DNA of 14,804 nt from Candidatus Fonsibacter sp. (GTDB lineage Bacteria; Pseudomonadota; Alphaproteobacteria; Pelagibacterales; Pelagibacteraceae): NCBI GenBank assembly GCA_009693745.1, contig SHWR01000026.1, positions 1 through 14,804 on the forward strand. Direction: 5' to 3'. The translations under genes were made by a program, and so were the position numbers. Shown piece by piece: positions 14,587 to 14,804 of the stretch. Under the pieces are notes generated by a model that did not search any database, was not told the origin of the DNA, and saw only the letters and a list, made by a program, of their open reading frames with translations. How positions within the stretch are numbered: position 1 is the first letter of the stretch; each line of letters begins with the position of its first letter.

Positions 14587-14804
14587 ATGAGTGAAAATAA
14601 TAACGATCAAAACCAATCTAGTATTACAGAGCATTTATTGGAATTAAGATCACGTATAATTAAAAGCTTAATTTTTTTTTTATTTGCTTTCATAATTTCT
14701 TACATGAACGCAGACAAAATATATGATTTTTTATTGCAGCCTTATGTTAAAGCTTTAGGTGAGGGGCAGGCTGGATCCAAAAGATTAATATTTACAGCTT
14801 TGCA
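14587..14804 (+). CDS. tatC: Sec-independent protein translocase TatC (5' part, cut by window end)
   Basis: The first 72 codons of the multi-span TatC receptor that recognises twin-arginine signal peptides; the rest lies outside the window. The translation from the ATG at 14587 reads MSENNNDQNQ followed by SSITEHLLELRSRI, whose E19 and R21 belong to the conserved N-terminal HL-ELR signal-peptide binding segment. The first membrane helix (about 25-41) is followed by the periplasmic segment with P52 (LLQPYVKAL). The reading frame is open to the last base. A run of 10 T (14672-14681) lies in the first membrane helix. No Shine-Dalgarno precedes the start. The assignment is secure because tatA and tatB precede it. 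Confidence 0.94.
   Translation, partial: MSENNNDQNQSSITEHLLELRSRIIKSLIFFLFAFIISYMNADKIYDFLLQPYVKALGEGQAGSKRLIFTAL

Noticed and set aside
1..14804. CRISPR arrays, insertion sequences, phage genes, defence or biosynthetic clusters
   Set aside because: No spaced direct repeats, transposase, integrase, inverted-repeat ends or defence domains were seen. Every stretch over 70 bp is accounted for by a conserved gene.

Overview
The window looks like ordinary core chromosome from a very AT-rich, streamlined alphaproteobacterium, most likely of the SAR11/Pelagibacterales type or a similarly reduced marine lineage. Three things suggest this: base composition is far below 50 % GC by eye, with A/T-ending codons almost throughout; genes abut or overlap by 1-4 nt almost everywhere; and gene order matches alphaproteobacterial neighbourhoods (erpA | dgt-argS-x-nagZ-scpA-scpB-tatA-tatB-tatC, and a PCMT-family gene beside valS). 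The code is standard: TGA is a stop in several genes and Trp is TGG.

Layout. (1) 21-94: tRNA-Cys(GCA) on the minus strand, diverging from block 2. (2) 165-7443, plus strand: PCMT-like methyltransferase, valS, ilvD, an AEC-family transporter and manC, with gaps of -1, +2, +7 and -1 nt, probably one operon. (3) 7440-8533, minus strand: erpA then xthA, overlapping by one base (TAATG). xthA converges tail-to-tail on manC with a 4-nt overlap. (4) 8559-14804, plus strand: dgt, argS, a small membrane protein, nagZ, scpA, scpB, tatA, tatB and the start of tatC. dgt diverges from erpA across only 25 bp.

Functions: translation (valS, argS, tRNA-Cys), branched-chain amino acid synthesis (ilvD), sugar-nucleotide supply for surface polysaccharide (manC), Fe-S cluster delivery (erpA), DNA repair and nucleotide-pool control (xthA, dgt), peptidoglycan recycling (nagZ), chromosome condensation (scpAB) and twin-arginine export (tatABC). 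No gene-free stretch exceeds 70 bp. I saw no mobile element, CRISPR array, phage gene or defence system.

I do not see an undescribed multi-gene system. The points worth a second look are small: the tolC and popZ genes expected between the PCMT-like gene and valS are absent; that PCMT homologue lacks the catalytic substrate-side motif; a one-helix 89-residue protein sits where relatives carry a SPOR-domain protein; ManC has a GC-rich patch at its domain junction and an altered cupin metal site; and a 12-A tract in dgt runs straight into an out-of-frame stop.
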